Shown in pieces: positions 7,808 through 17,273 of a stretch of 64,000 bases of DNA. The stretch is from NCBI RefSeq assembly GCF_004010955.1, contig NZ_CP025227.1, positions 620,001-684,000 on the forward strand. The letters run 5' to 3'. The stretch's first letter is position 1. Every line of letters begins with the position of its first letter. Below the pieces are notes generated by a model. The model was not told the DNA's origin and made no database searches. It was given only the letters and a program-made list of their open reading frames with translations. Both the position numbers and the translations under genes were made by a program. The DNA comes from Actinomyces wuliandei. GTDB taxonomy: Bacteria > Actinomycetota > Actinomycetes > Actinomycetales > Actinomycetaceae.

Positions 7808-9754
7808 GTGCTGGAATGGCTTGCTGCGGTGCTCCTGGCCGCCATCTCCCTGTCGCTTCTGCTGCTTCCCGGCCTTCTTGTCCTCGGGTCCCTCGGGGCG
7901 GGGCCTCGCCTGGCCGTGGCGGGGGCGCCCGGTACGGGGATCATTGTGGTCACCGCTGGCACGGTCGTCATGCCGTTTCTCGGACTGGGGTGGACCAGGC
8001 CGAGTGCGTCCCTGCTCCTGCTCCTGGTGTGCCTCCCGGCCGGAGCGGTCTGGCTGCTCAGGAGCCGTCGTAGCTACCGCAGGGGCAGGCCTGGTGGGTC
8101 CTGGTGCGGCCTGGCTGCCTCGCCCACGGCCTGGGCGGCGCTTCTGGGGGTGGTCCTGGCCGCGCTGCTCCAGGTGGCTGTCCTCGTCCGCGCGGCGGGT
8201 AGCCCTTCCGCGATCCTGCAGAACCACGACGTGATGTTCCACCTGAACTACGTCGTCGAGATCATGGACTCCGGTAACGCCTCCCCCCTGGGCTCCTCGC
8301 AGCCGGTCAACGGGGGCGGGTACTACCCGAACCTGTGGCACACACTCGCCGCGCTCGTGCCGACGGTGGATGTGCCCACCGCCTTCAACGTCATCGTGCT
8401 CATGGTCTCACTGTTCCTGGCACCCCTGGGGTGCGCGCTGCTGGGGCGCGCCGCAGGGGGCGGTCCCGTCACTGCTGCCCTGGCCCCCTCCGCCGGGGCC
8501 GCCACCATGTGGTTTCCCGGGTTTCCGCTCTACTTCCACGGCCAGGCTCCCACCGCCCTGTCGGTGGCGCTGGTTCCCTTCGCCCTGGCGGCCCTCCTGG
8601 AGTGGTACAGGAGCAAGGGGGCCGTCACTGCCGTGCTTGCCGTCGTGGCCGGGATCGTTGGTGCGGGAGCCGCCCACGCGGGGGCGGGCCAGCTTCTTGT
8701 GGTCGTCGTGGCTGCGCTGACGCTCCTGTGGTCCGTCCAGGTGGCTGTACGGGGCCGAGGGGTGGCACGGTTGTGGTCCCTGCTGCTGGTGGGTCTGGCG
8801 GCCCTGGTGCTGTGGGCCATGTGCTTGCTGCCGGCCCTGGGTGCCATGAGCGGCTACGACCGTCAGCCGCGGAGCATGGGCGAGGTCCTGGTCGGGGCGC
8901 TCACCCTGGCTCCGCTCCAGGGCAACGGCGGCACGTGGCACTACTGGCCCGTGGCCCTGGCTGCCCTGTGCGGCCTGGTCCTCACCCTGTGCCGTCGGCG
9001 CTGGGAGGTGGTGACGGCCTGGGGCACCGTGCTGCTCCTTGTCGTGCTGACCGCCAGCCCGCAGGGGTGGTGGCGCGCCCTGGTCGGCGGGTGGTGGCGT
9101 GACGACAACCGCTACCTGGGGCTTCTCGCGGTCCTGTCCGGGGTTCTGGCCGCCTGCGCGGTGGAGGCCGTCCTGACCTGGTGCGCGGCCCGGCTGCGCC
9201 AGGGCGGGCTCGTGCCTGTGGTGGGTGCGCTCCTTGTCGGCAGCACGGTGGCGGTGGCAAGCTGGGTCGCAGTGGGCACGACGGCTAGGGACACCACGAC
9301 CTGGGCGCGTCGCGGCTATGACGCCTCCGCGCTTATCCACCTGCCGTGGGTCACGACTGAGGAGACCCGTTTTATACAGGACGCTGCCAGGGACCTTCCG
9401 ACCGACGCCGTGGTCTATGGGTACCCCGCCTCTGGTGCAGGGCTCTTTCCCGTGCTGGCAGGTGCAGACAGTATCCATCGTACCTCCACCTCCCGAGGCG
9501 CCCCCTACGAGGAGGTCTACCTGGCCAGGCAGTTCAACCTCATCCACACCGACCCTGTGGTCTGCCAGCAGGTCAGAGCCCGGGGCGGAACCCCGGTGTA
9601 CTACCAGGACACCAGCATCCCGCCCGACGCGATCTCCCCTGACTTCTCCGGGTACGTCAACGTGGACACCTCCCAGGGGTTCACCCTGCTGGCGTCGGAG
9701 GGAACAGCCAGTCTCTGGCTTGTCACCGCCTGTGACGGGCAGGCTGACGGGTAG
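7808..9754 (+). CDS. DUF6541-like polytopic membrane protein, paralogue 3
   Basis: A 648-residue paralogue with the signature NHDVMFHLNYVVEIMDSG and GGYYPNLWHTLAALVP, repeated hydrophobic helices, a conserved WWRDDNRYLGLLAVLSGV segment near 435 and the C-terminal extracytoplasmic domain (TRFIQDAARDLPTDAVVYGY). It starts at GTG 7808 with a hydrophobic N-terminus (MLEWLAAVLLAAISLSLLLL). Unlike the first two copies it is not translationally coupled: 134 bp separate it from the stop at 7673 and it has its own leaderless promoter candidate. It ends just before a T-tract terminator at 9791-9825. A GT-C-like role in surface polysaccharide assembly is inferred from topology and neighbours. Confidence 0.77.
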   Translation: MLEWLAAVLLAAISLSLLLLPGLLVLGSLGAGPRLAVAGAPGTGIIVVTAGTVVMPFLGLGWTRPSASLLLLLVCLPAGAVWLLRSRRSYRRGRPGGSWCGLAASPTAWAALLGVVLAALLQVAVLVRAAGSPSAILQNHDVMFHLNYVVEIMDSGNASPLGSSQPVNGGGYYPNLWHTLAALVPTVDVPTAFNVIVLMVSLFLAPLGCALLGRAAGGGPVTAALAPSAGAATMWFPGFPLYFHGQAPTALSVALVPFALAALLEWYRSKGAVTAVLAVVAGIVGAGAAHAGAGQLLVVVVAALTLLWSVQVAVRGRGVARLWSLLLVGLAALVLWAMCLLPALGAMSGYDRQPRSMGEVLVGALTLAPLQGNGGTWHYWPVALAALCGLVLTLCRRRWEVVTAWGTVLLLVVLTASPQGWWRALVGGWWRDDNRYLGLLAVLSGVLAACAVEAVLTWCAARLRQGGLVPVVGALLVGSTVAVASWVAVGTTARDTTTWARRGYDASALIHLPWVTTEETRFIQDAARDLPTDAVVYGYPASGAGLFPVLAGADSIHRTSTSRGAPYEEVYLARQFNLIHTDPVVCQQVRARGGTPVYYQDTSIPPDAISPDFSGYVNVDTSQGFTLLASEGTASLWLVTACDGQADG

Positions 9755-9790
9755 GGGCACCTGGGCTGGTGGCTGGGTGGCCTCGTTCTG

Positions 9791-9825
9791 GTCAGCCGCT
9801 GTCGACCACCTTGGCCGACTTTTTT
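9791..9825 (+). terminator. Rho-independent terminator after the DUF6541 trio
   Basis: GTCAGCC (9791-9797) pairs with GGCCGAC (9813-9819) with one mismatch across a 15-nt loop, and six T residues follow directly (9820-9825). It ends the plus-strand unit and faces the convergent rfbB. Confidence 0.65.
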
Positions 9826-9841
9826 ACCGGCTTTTGACCGG

Positions 9842-11204
<1,363 letters not shown>

Positions 11205-13397
11205 ATGCCCGCCTCTCGTCTTCTCCAGGCCGTCGTCGCGGTCCTTCTTGTCCTGCTGGTGGGAGCGGCTCCCACGGCAGGCGCGGACACGGGCACGGAG
11301 CAGGAGGCCCCTGCACCGGTCCAGGTCCTCAGCCTGACCACTGCGGAGGGCGAGGCCACGGACGTGGCCGAGGCGGGGCTCGACGAGGCCCAGGGAGAGG
11401 CCCAGGAGGAGCAGCAGCCCGCTGACGGCACAGGTCAGCCCTCCTCCGTGACACCGGTGGTGGGCGCCACGCGGGAGGCCCAGGAGGTCGAGGTGGTGCC
11501 TGCGGCGGAGACGGAGGCTGCTACCCCGGAGGCCGACGCCGTGCTGCTGACTGAGCCGCTGGAGGTCTCTGACTTCCTGGTCGCAGGATTCACCTGGGCC
11601 GAAGGCACCAGCCTGCCCGAGGGGACGCAGATCTACCTTCGGGTGCGCGAGGGCAGCGAGTGGTCGGAGTGGTACCTCAACGAGTCGGTCGACTCCGGTC
11701 CTGACGACGTGGCGGCGGGTGGTACCGGGGAGTTCGTCACCGGCGGTGCCGACGCCGTCCAGGCTGCGGTCCTGGGGGCGCCGGAGGATCTCCCGGCCGA
11801 CCTCCAGCTGGCGCTGGTCCCCGGCAACCCGGAGGGCGAGCAGGTCCTGGAGGACTCCGACGTCGACACCGCCGAGGCTGGCCCCACTCCGGTGTCACCA
11901 CAGTCCCCCGAGCCTGGGGAGACCGGTACCGAGGAGCAGGAGTCCCAGGACGGCGGCTCCGGTGAGGGCTCCGGCGAGAGCGGTGGCGCTGAGAGCACCC
12001 CTGCCTCTCCGGAGGTCTCCCAGCAGCCGGCCGTCGGCCCCTCCGACCCGGTGGGCTCCAGCGTGCTCCCTGCGGCGCTCGGGGCCGCGACCACGGCGAA
12101 CGGCCTGCCGGTGGAGGTGACCACCCGTGCCGAGTGGGGTGCCAACTCCGCCTACATGACGTGGAGCCCGAGCTACGCCTCGGCCTCGCACGTCGTGGTC
12201 CACCACACGGCAGGAACCAACAGCTACACCTCGAGCCAGTCCGCCTCAATCGTCAACGGCATCTACTACTACCACGCCGTGACCCTGGGCTGGGGCGACA
12301 TCGGCTACAACTTCCTCATCGACAAGTACGGCCGGGTCTTTGAGGGCCGGTACGGGTCCACCACCGCAGCAGCGGGGAAGATGGTGGTGGGAGGCCACGC
12401 CCTGGGTGTCAACACCGGCACGATGGGGCTGTCCATGCTGGGCACCTACAGCTCTGTGGCACCCACCGACACCCAGGTCCAGGCCGTGGGGAAGATGGCG
12501 GGCTGGTTCCTGGGCCGTGCAGGCGTCTCCAGCGCCACCGGGTCCGCCAACCTCACCATCAGGACCACGGCACGCTACCAGGCGGGCACGACGGTGTCCC
12601 TGCCCCGCATCATCGGTCACCGTGACGTGGGGTACACGACCTGCCCCGGCGACGTCGGCTACTCCAGGCTGGGGACCATCCGCTCGGTCGCGCAGGGCGT
12701 CATCGGCTCCACGGTCGGCAGCATCAACACGATCTACCTCAACAACTCCTGGTCGGCCAGGGCCGACATCGAGCTCCAGTACGGCCGGTCCACCTCCCAG
12801 ATGCTCTCCGGGGACTGGAACGGTGACGGCGTCGACACCCTGGCCCGCCGTGACGGCAACAAGGTCGGGTTCCGCAACACCAACTCCACCGGAGGCAGCC
12901 TGCGCACCTTCACCTACGGTCGGGCCAGCGACGAGGTCCTGGTCGGCGACTGGGACGGCAACGGGACGGACACCCTGGCGGTGCGCCGAGGCAACACCTA
13001 CTACTTCCGCAACTCCATGGACGGGGGGCAGGCGGATGTCACCACCTCCTACGGCAGGGCCGACGACGAGGTTGTCGTCGGCGACTGGAACGGTGACGGC
13101 AGGGACACCCTGGCGGTGCGCCGAGGCAGCACCTACTACATCAAGAACTCCATCAGCGCCGGGGCTGCGGACAGGGTCGTCCCCTACGGCCGCTCCAGCG
13201 ACACCGTGCTGTCCGGTGACTGGGACGGTGACGGCAGGGACACCCTGGCGGTGCGCCGAGGCAACACCTACTACGTCAAGAACACGATCGCCGGGGGCGC
13301 GGCCGATATCACCCAGGCCTACGGCCGGGCTGCCGACAAGGTCCTGGTCGGTGACTGGGACGGTGACCGTGATGACACGCTGGGAGTGGTTCGCTGA
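11205..13397 (+). CDS. Secreted N-acetylmuramoyl-L-alanine amidase with C-terminal FG-GAP/VCBS-like repeats
   Basis: A cell-wall hydrolase expected to cut the amide bond between muramic acid and L-Ala. The ATG 11205 has AAAGGAG four bases upstream and gives a signal peptide (MPASRLLQ then a Val/Leu core, cut after TAGA near residue 28). An acidic Glu/Ser/Pro-rich linker runs to about 300. The amidase_2/PGRP-like domain spans about 305-510, with zinc ligands visible as VVVHHTAG (H333) and GHRDVGYTTCPG (H472, C480). Five 45-residue repeats follow, each starting YGR and carrying a DWDGDG-type calcium-binding loop. It is a plausible partner of the surface glycan made by this locus. The upstream frame from 11076 is not needed for the signal peptide. 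Confidence 0.88.
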   Translation: MPASRLLQAVVAVLLVLLVGAAPTAGADTGTEQEAPAPVQVLSLTTAEGEATDVAEAGLDEAQGEAQEEQQPADGTGQPSSVTPVVGATREAQEVEVVPAAETEAATPEADAVLLTEPLEVSDFLVAGFTWAEGTSLPEGTQIYLRVREGSEWSEWYLNESVDSGPDDVAAGGTGEFVTGGADAVQAAVLGAPEDLPADLQLALVPGNPEGEQVLEDSDVDTAEAGPTPVSPQSPEPGETGTEEQESQDGGSGEGSGESGGAESTPASPEVSQQPAVGPSDPVGSSVLPAALGAATTANGLPVEVTTRAEWGANSAYMTWSPSYASASHVVVHHTAGTNSYTSSQSASIVNGIYYYHAVTLGWGDIGYNFLIDKYGRVFEGRYGSTTAAAGKMVVGGHALGVNTGTMGLSMLGTYSSVAPTDTQVQAVGKMAGWFLGRAGVSSATGSANLTIRTTARYQAGTTVSLPRIIGHRDVGYTTCPGDVGYSRLGTIRSVAQGVIGSTVGSINTIYLNNSWSARADIELQYGRSTSQMLSGDWNGDGVDTLARRDGNKVGFRNTNSTGGSLRTFTYGRASDEVLVGDWDGNGTDTLAVRRGNTYYFRNSMDGGQADVTTSYGRADDEVVVGDWNGDGRDTLAVRRGSTYYIKNSISAGAADRVVPYGRSSDTVLSGDWDGDGRDTLAVRRGNTYYVKNTIAGGAADITQAYGRAADKVLVGDWDGDRDDTLGVVR
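12780..13394 (+). repeat. Five in-register 135-bp repeats in the amidase gene
   Basis: Repeat units start at 12780, 12915, 13050, 13185 and 13320 (last one truncated), each encoding 45 residues beginning YGR. A 36-bp block is identical at 12969-13004 and 13239-13274 and differs by one base at 13104-13139. Such identity could support recombination that changes repeat number. Confidence 0.85.
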
Positions 13398-13481
13398 GGC
13401 CTGCCCGGATGCGGCATGATGGTCGCGCACCGTGCCGGGTACGCGGAGCCTGGCACCTCTGAGCCCCAGGAGATCCTCTCG

Positions 13482-16430
13482 ATGCGTCCTGCGCCTCCCG
13501 CGCCCCTCGCACGTCTGGTGCACCGGACGCGCCCTCCTCTGTCCCGGCTGAGGTCCGGAGGCGGCCGTCTGGGTGCTGACGCGGTAGACACCGTCCTGGC
13601 CGCCCTGGGCTGGCTGGGGGTGCTGGTCTTCCTGGTGCTGGTCATCGTCCCCGGGCTCCTGCCCTCGCGCGTCTTTCTTGCCACCGACCTGCTGAGCGTC
13701 ATGGACCCCTGGGCCGTCGCCGACGGCAACGAGGTCACCAACCCTCTCATCTGGGACACGATCGACTCCGCCACCCCGATGGCGGTGCTCATCGTGGAGT
13801 CGGTGCGCTCTGGGGACATTCCCCTGTGGGACCCCTACACCAACGGAGGGACCACGCTGGCGGCGCTGCCCAACTCGGGGCTGCTGTCCCCCCTGTCCCT
13901 GCCCTGGTGGGTCCTGCCGCCGACCGCAGCCACCGCAGGTGTCAAGATCATGGAGGTAGCGGCGGTAGCCCTGGGGATGAACGGCCTCCTGCGGCGACGC
14001 TGGAGCCTGCCCCGGCTCACGGTGCCCCTGGCCACCCTGATCTACACCACCAGCGGCTTCATGGTGGCCTGGACCAGCTGGCCCCAGACCAGGGTCGCCG
14101 CGATGATCCCGCTGCTGTTCTGGGCCACGGACAGGCTTGCGGTGGAGCGGAGATGGTGCGACGTGCTGCCTGGGGGCCTCATCATCGCCTCTATGCTGCT
14201 GGGAGGGTTCCCTGCCATCGTGGTCTACTCGCTCCTGACGGCGGTGGGCTACCTCCTGGTGCGGGCGCTGGCGCAGGGGCTGCGGCCGACCCAGGTGGCA
14301 GCCTGCCTGCTGAGGTCCGCTGCGGGTGTCCTCCTGGGCGCTGGCCTGGCAGCCGTCCAGCTGCTGCCCTTTGTGTGGCAGAGCCTCCACTACGTCAACT
14401 TCGAGTCGCGCACGGCTGAGAACACGCAGCCCCTGCCGCTGCAGAGCCTGGCCTCTGCGCTGGTCCCCTCGCTGCTGGGCGACCCCGCTGCCGAGACCGG
14501 CCGGTGGGTGGCCCACCCGGTGGAGGGATTCTCCTACGTCGGTGCTGCCGCCCTGGTCCTGGTCTCACTAGCCCTGCTCGTCACCTCCCGACGACGTCCT
14601 CCCCGGGGCGTGCTGCCCTTCCTCGTCACCGCGCTTGTCGTGCTCCTGGTCGCCGTCTACCTGGGTGGTCCGCTGCTACGGCTGCTCCAGGAGGTGCCGG
14701 GCGTGGGAAGCAGCCCCATCGGACGCATGCGCTCGGTCCTGGGGTTCCTGGTGGCTGTCCTGGCCGCGTGCGGTCTGGCGGCGGTCTACGAGGCCGAGGG
14801 CCTGAGGGCACAGCTGCGCAGGCTGCGGGGAACCGACCGGTCCGCCCGGTCGTGGGTGGTGGCCGGGGGCGTGCTGGTGCTGGCAGTCGGTCTGGTGGGG
14901 GTCATGGTGGCCCTGGCTGTGCGCTACCGGGACCCGCAGGACGCGCAGGCCTCGTGGCGGCTCATCGGGACCGCGTTGGTGCTCCTGGCGGTCTGCACGG
15001 CGGCGGCGGCACTGGCCTGGGTGCTGCCCCGGCGCTGGACGGCGGTGCTCGCCGTCGTCGTGGCCCTGGTCCTGACGACCCTCACCTCGGTGGACACGGC
15101 CCGGCGCTGGTGGCCGCTGAGCGACTCCGACACCTTCTACGCCAGGACCCCGACCCACGAGCTCTTGGAGGACAGGCTCGACGGTAACCGCTACGTGTCG
15201 GTGTACACCGCGATGATGCCGGGGACCTCGACCCTCTACCGCCAGCGCGCGCTGAGCGGGCACGCCTTCGTCTCCCCGCAGTGGCGCGAGACCATGTCCC
15301 AGGTCGAGGACGGCTTCTTCCAGACTTCCACCTACTCCATGCTGCCCGTGGGCTCGTTGCTCGACGGCGTTGACAGCGGGGTCCTTGACCGCTACGCAGC
15401 CAGATACGTCGTGGCCCCGATGTCGGAGTACCTCCCGGGTGAGCGTGAGGAGGGGACAGCTGTGACGGAGGTGACCACGCTGCGTGCCGACGGGACGGTC
15501 CTGGCCTCAGGGTCCTTCGCCGGAGCCGTGCGTGGGATCGTCGTCACCGCCTCCTCATACGAGTCCCTGGAGACGGACGACGGGCTGCTGACGGTCAGGA
15601 TCGTCAGCGACGACGACGGCAGCGTGCTGGCCACCTCTACCTCGGACATCGACGGGGCGCCGGGTCTTGACGGGTACGTCGCCGTGGCCGGGGAGGACAT
15701 TCCTGCCGACCAGTCCTGGCACGCCGAGGTGGCGCTTGCCGAGACCGGGGGCAGCCTGGACCTGGGGACACGGGCTGACGGCGCCCTGGCGCTGGACCCC
15801 TACCGCCCTCTCGATGACGGCCTGCGCCTCGTCCACGCCGGAGACGCTGTCGTCCTGGAGCGGCTGAGCGCCCTGGACCGGGTGCGCTGGGCCTCGACCC
15901 AGACGGTTGTCGAGGACGAGCAGGAGAGGCTGGCAGTCCTGGAGGAGGGGGAGCTGGCCGAGGACACCGTCGTGCTGGAGGACGCCTCTGACGCCCAGGC
16001 CACGACGGAGGGGACCTCGGCCACCGTCACGGAGAAGGACCTTGGCACCGACACCGTGGAGCTGACCGTGGAGTCCGACGGCCCCGGGTGGGTCGTCATC
16101 GCTGACCCCCTGCGCGACGGAGGCTGGGAGGCGACCCTGGACGGCAGGCAGGTCGAGCTGGTGGGGGCGGAGAACGCCGCTGTGGCGGTCTACGTCCCTC
16201 AGGCAGGCAGCCACACGATCCGCCTGGACTACACCGCCCCGTGGCTGGTCGCGGGGCTGCTGGTCACCGGGTTCTCCTGGGTGGTCGTGCTCGCAGCCTG
16301 CCTGCCGAGCCTCCTACGGCGGGCCCGCGCCGTGACCTCGGTGGTCCCGGTGGTGGTCCCGGCGCGTGCGCGCCGCAAGCAGGCCGAGGCCTCCCAGGGC
16401 CACGTCCGCCACGGTCAGCACCACGCGTGA
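13482..16430 (+). CDS. YfhO-like polytopic membrane protein
   Basis: A 982-residue membrane protein resembling the YfhO family, GT-C-type proteins involved in glycosylating cell-surface polymers with lipid-linked sugars. The first half has about twelve hydrophobic segments. After the first helix comes DLLSVMDPWAVADGNEV and later WDPYTNGGTTLAALPNSGLL, the loop pattern seen in YfhO proteins. A large extracytoplasmic domain spans roughly 555-905 and a final helix (WLVAGLLVTGFSWVVVLAAC) precedes a basic tail. ATG 13482 is preferred because AGGAG lies nine bases upstream; ATG 13416 is an alternative. Its last 117 bp overlap the convergent gene ending at 16314. Substrate unknown. Confidence 0.8.
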   Translation: MRPAPPAPLARLVHRTRPPLSRLRSGGGRLGADAVDTVLAALGWLGVLVFLVLVIVPGLLPSRVFLATDLLSVMDPWAVADGNEVTNPLIWDTIDSATPMAVLIVESVRSGDIPLWDPYTNGGTTLAALPNSGLLSPLSLPWWVLPPTAATAGVKIMEVAAVALGMNGLLRRRWSLPRLTVPLATLIYTTSGFMVAWTSWPQTRVAAMIPLLFWATDRLAVERRWCDVLPGGLIIASMLLGGFPAIVVYSLLTAVGYLLVRALAQGLRPTQVAACLLRSAAGVLLGAGLAAVQLLPFVWQSLHYVNFESRTAENTQPLPLQSLASALVPSLLGDPAAETGRWVAHPVEGFSYVGAAALVLVSLALLVTSRRRPPRGVLPFLVTALVVLLVAVYLGGPLLRLLQEVPGVGSSPIGRMRSVLGFLVAVLAACGLAAVYEAEGLRAQLRRLRGTDRSARSWVVAGGVLVLAVGLVGVMVALAVRYRDPQDAQASWRLIGTALVLLAVCTAAAALAWVLPRRWTAVLAVVVALVLTTLTSVDTARRWWPLSDSDTFYARTPTHELLEDRLDGNRYVSVYTAMMPGTSTLYRQRALSGHAFVSPQWRETMSQVEDGFFQTSTYSMLPVGSLLDGVDSGVLDRYAARYVVAPMSEYLPGEREEGTAVTEVTTLRADGTVLASGSFAGAVRGIVVTASSYESLETDDGLLTVRIVSDDDGSVLATSTSDIDGAPGLDGYVAVAGEDIPADQSWHAEVALAETGGSLDLGTRADGALALDPYRPLDDGLRLVHAGDAVVLERLSALDRVRWASTQTVVEDEQERLAVLEEGELAEDTVVLEDASDAQATTEGTSATVTEKDLGTDTVELTVESDGPGWVVIADPLRDGGWEATLDGRQVELVGAENAAVAVYVPQAGSHTIRLDYTAPWLVAGLLVTGFSWVVVLAACLPSLLRRARAVTSVVPVVVPARARRKQAEASQGHVRHGQHHA

Positions 16431-17273
16431 CAGCAGCACGACCACCACGACGCCGCCGCTAGACAGGGACCCGGCCAGCACCAGGGCGAGCACCGCCTCG
16501 CGCACCCCGGCTCCAGCGGGGACAAGGACCACGAGGAACCCGACGCTCCAGGCCAGGGCGTAGCCCCCGGTGCACAGCACGAGCGTGGAGGCGCTGGCCT
16601 GCATCCCGGTGCCCACGGCCAGGAGGAACACCTGCAGCCCGGCAGCCACCCAGGCCAGGAGGGTCCAGGCGGCACAGGCCAGCACCCCGGTCCAGCTGAC
16701 CGCCCCCTCCAGCGGGGGGCGTCCGGCCAGGCGCAGCGCGGCGCCCAGCAGGCGGTTGAGGAGTGGAGGGGCCAGCAGGATCAGCAGGGTCGGCAGTGTG
16801 GCAAGGGTCCAGGAGTAGGTGGCGGCGACCTGCTGCGGAGCGAAGTGCATAGTTCCCACCGCCAGAGCCAGTCCCGTCACGGTTGACATGGCGACGCTGA
16901 CAGCCATGACTGAGACGGACCGGCGTCGGGGGACCTGGTGGTCCGCCCCCAGCTCGGCAGCAGCCAGGATGTTCCACACCCCCCCGGGCAGGTACTTGCC
17001 CAGCTGGGAGACGAAGAACACGCGGAAGGCCGGCCCGCGGGGCAGGGAGGTCCCCATGTCGGACAGCAGGCAGCGCCACGCCAGCCAGGTCAGGACCACG
17101 TAGGCCAGGCCGGCGGCCAGCGCACCGCCCAGGAGCCACAGGCTCATGCCCGACATGGCGGCGCGCACCTGCGTCCACTGGGAGGTGACGGCGTAGACGG
17201 CCAGGGCCAGGGCGGTCAGGAGGAAGACCGTACGCACCCATGGGGAGCGCAGGAGCCGCAGCGCCGCCCTCAT
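16314..17273 (-). CDS. YbhN/LPG-synthase-transmembrane-like membrane protein
   Basis: A 319-residue protein with about eight hydrophobic helices. VFFVSQLGKYLPGGVWNILA near 87-106 is the hallmark of the UPF0104/lysylphosphatidylglycerol synthetase TM family, and VPAGAGVREAVLALVLAG near 258 is the second family motif. Relatives are membrane proteins linked to lipid flipping or aminoacyl-lipid export; in glycan loci the exact role is often unknown. ATG 17273 overlaps the upstream glycosyltransferase stop by 4 bp, so the two are coupled. The last residues (RTRRDHHRDHRGHGAGPP) are encoded antisense to the YfhO-like gene and may be a recent read-through extension. Confidence 0.82.
   Translation of the reverse strand: MRAALRLLRSPWVRTVFLLTALALAVYAVTSQWTQVRAAMSGMSLWLLGGALAAGLAYVVLTWLAWRCLLSDMGTSLPRGPAFRVFFVSQLGKYLPGGVWNILAAAELGADHQVPRRRSVSVMAVSVAMSTVTGLALAVGTMHFAPQQVAATYSWTLATLPTLLILLAPPLLNRLLGAALRLAGRPPLEGAVSWTGVLACAAWTLLAWVAAGLQVFLLAVGTGMQASASTLVLCTGGYALAWSVGFLVVLVPAGAGVREAVLALVLAGSLSSGGVVVVVLLSRVVLTVADVALGGLGLLAARTRRDHHRDHRGHGAGPP

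Noticed and set aside
12780..13394. Regular repeats considered as a CRISPR array
   Set aside because: The units are 135-bp coding repeats without unique spacers and encode calcium-loop motifs in frame.
12246..14516. 756-codon minus-strand ORF
   Set aside because: It lies antisense to the amidase and YfhO-like genes and is rich in Gly/His/Gln/Arg without any domain; a high-GC shadow frame.
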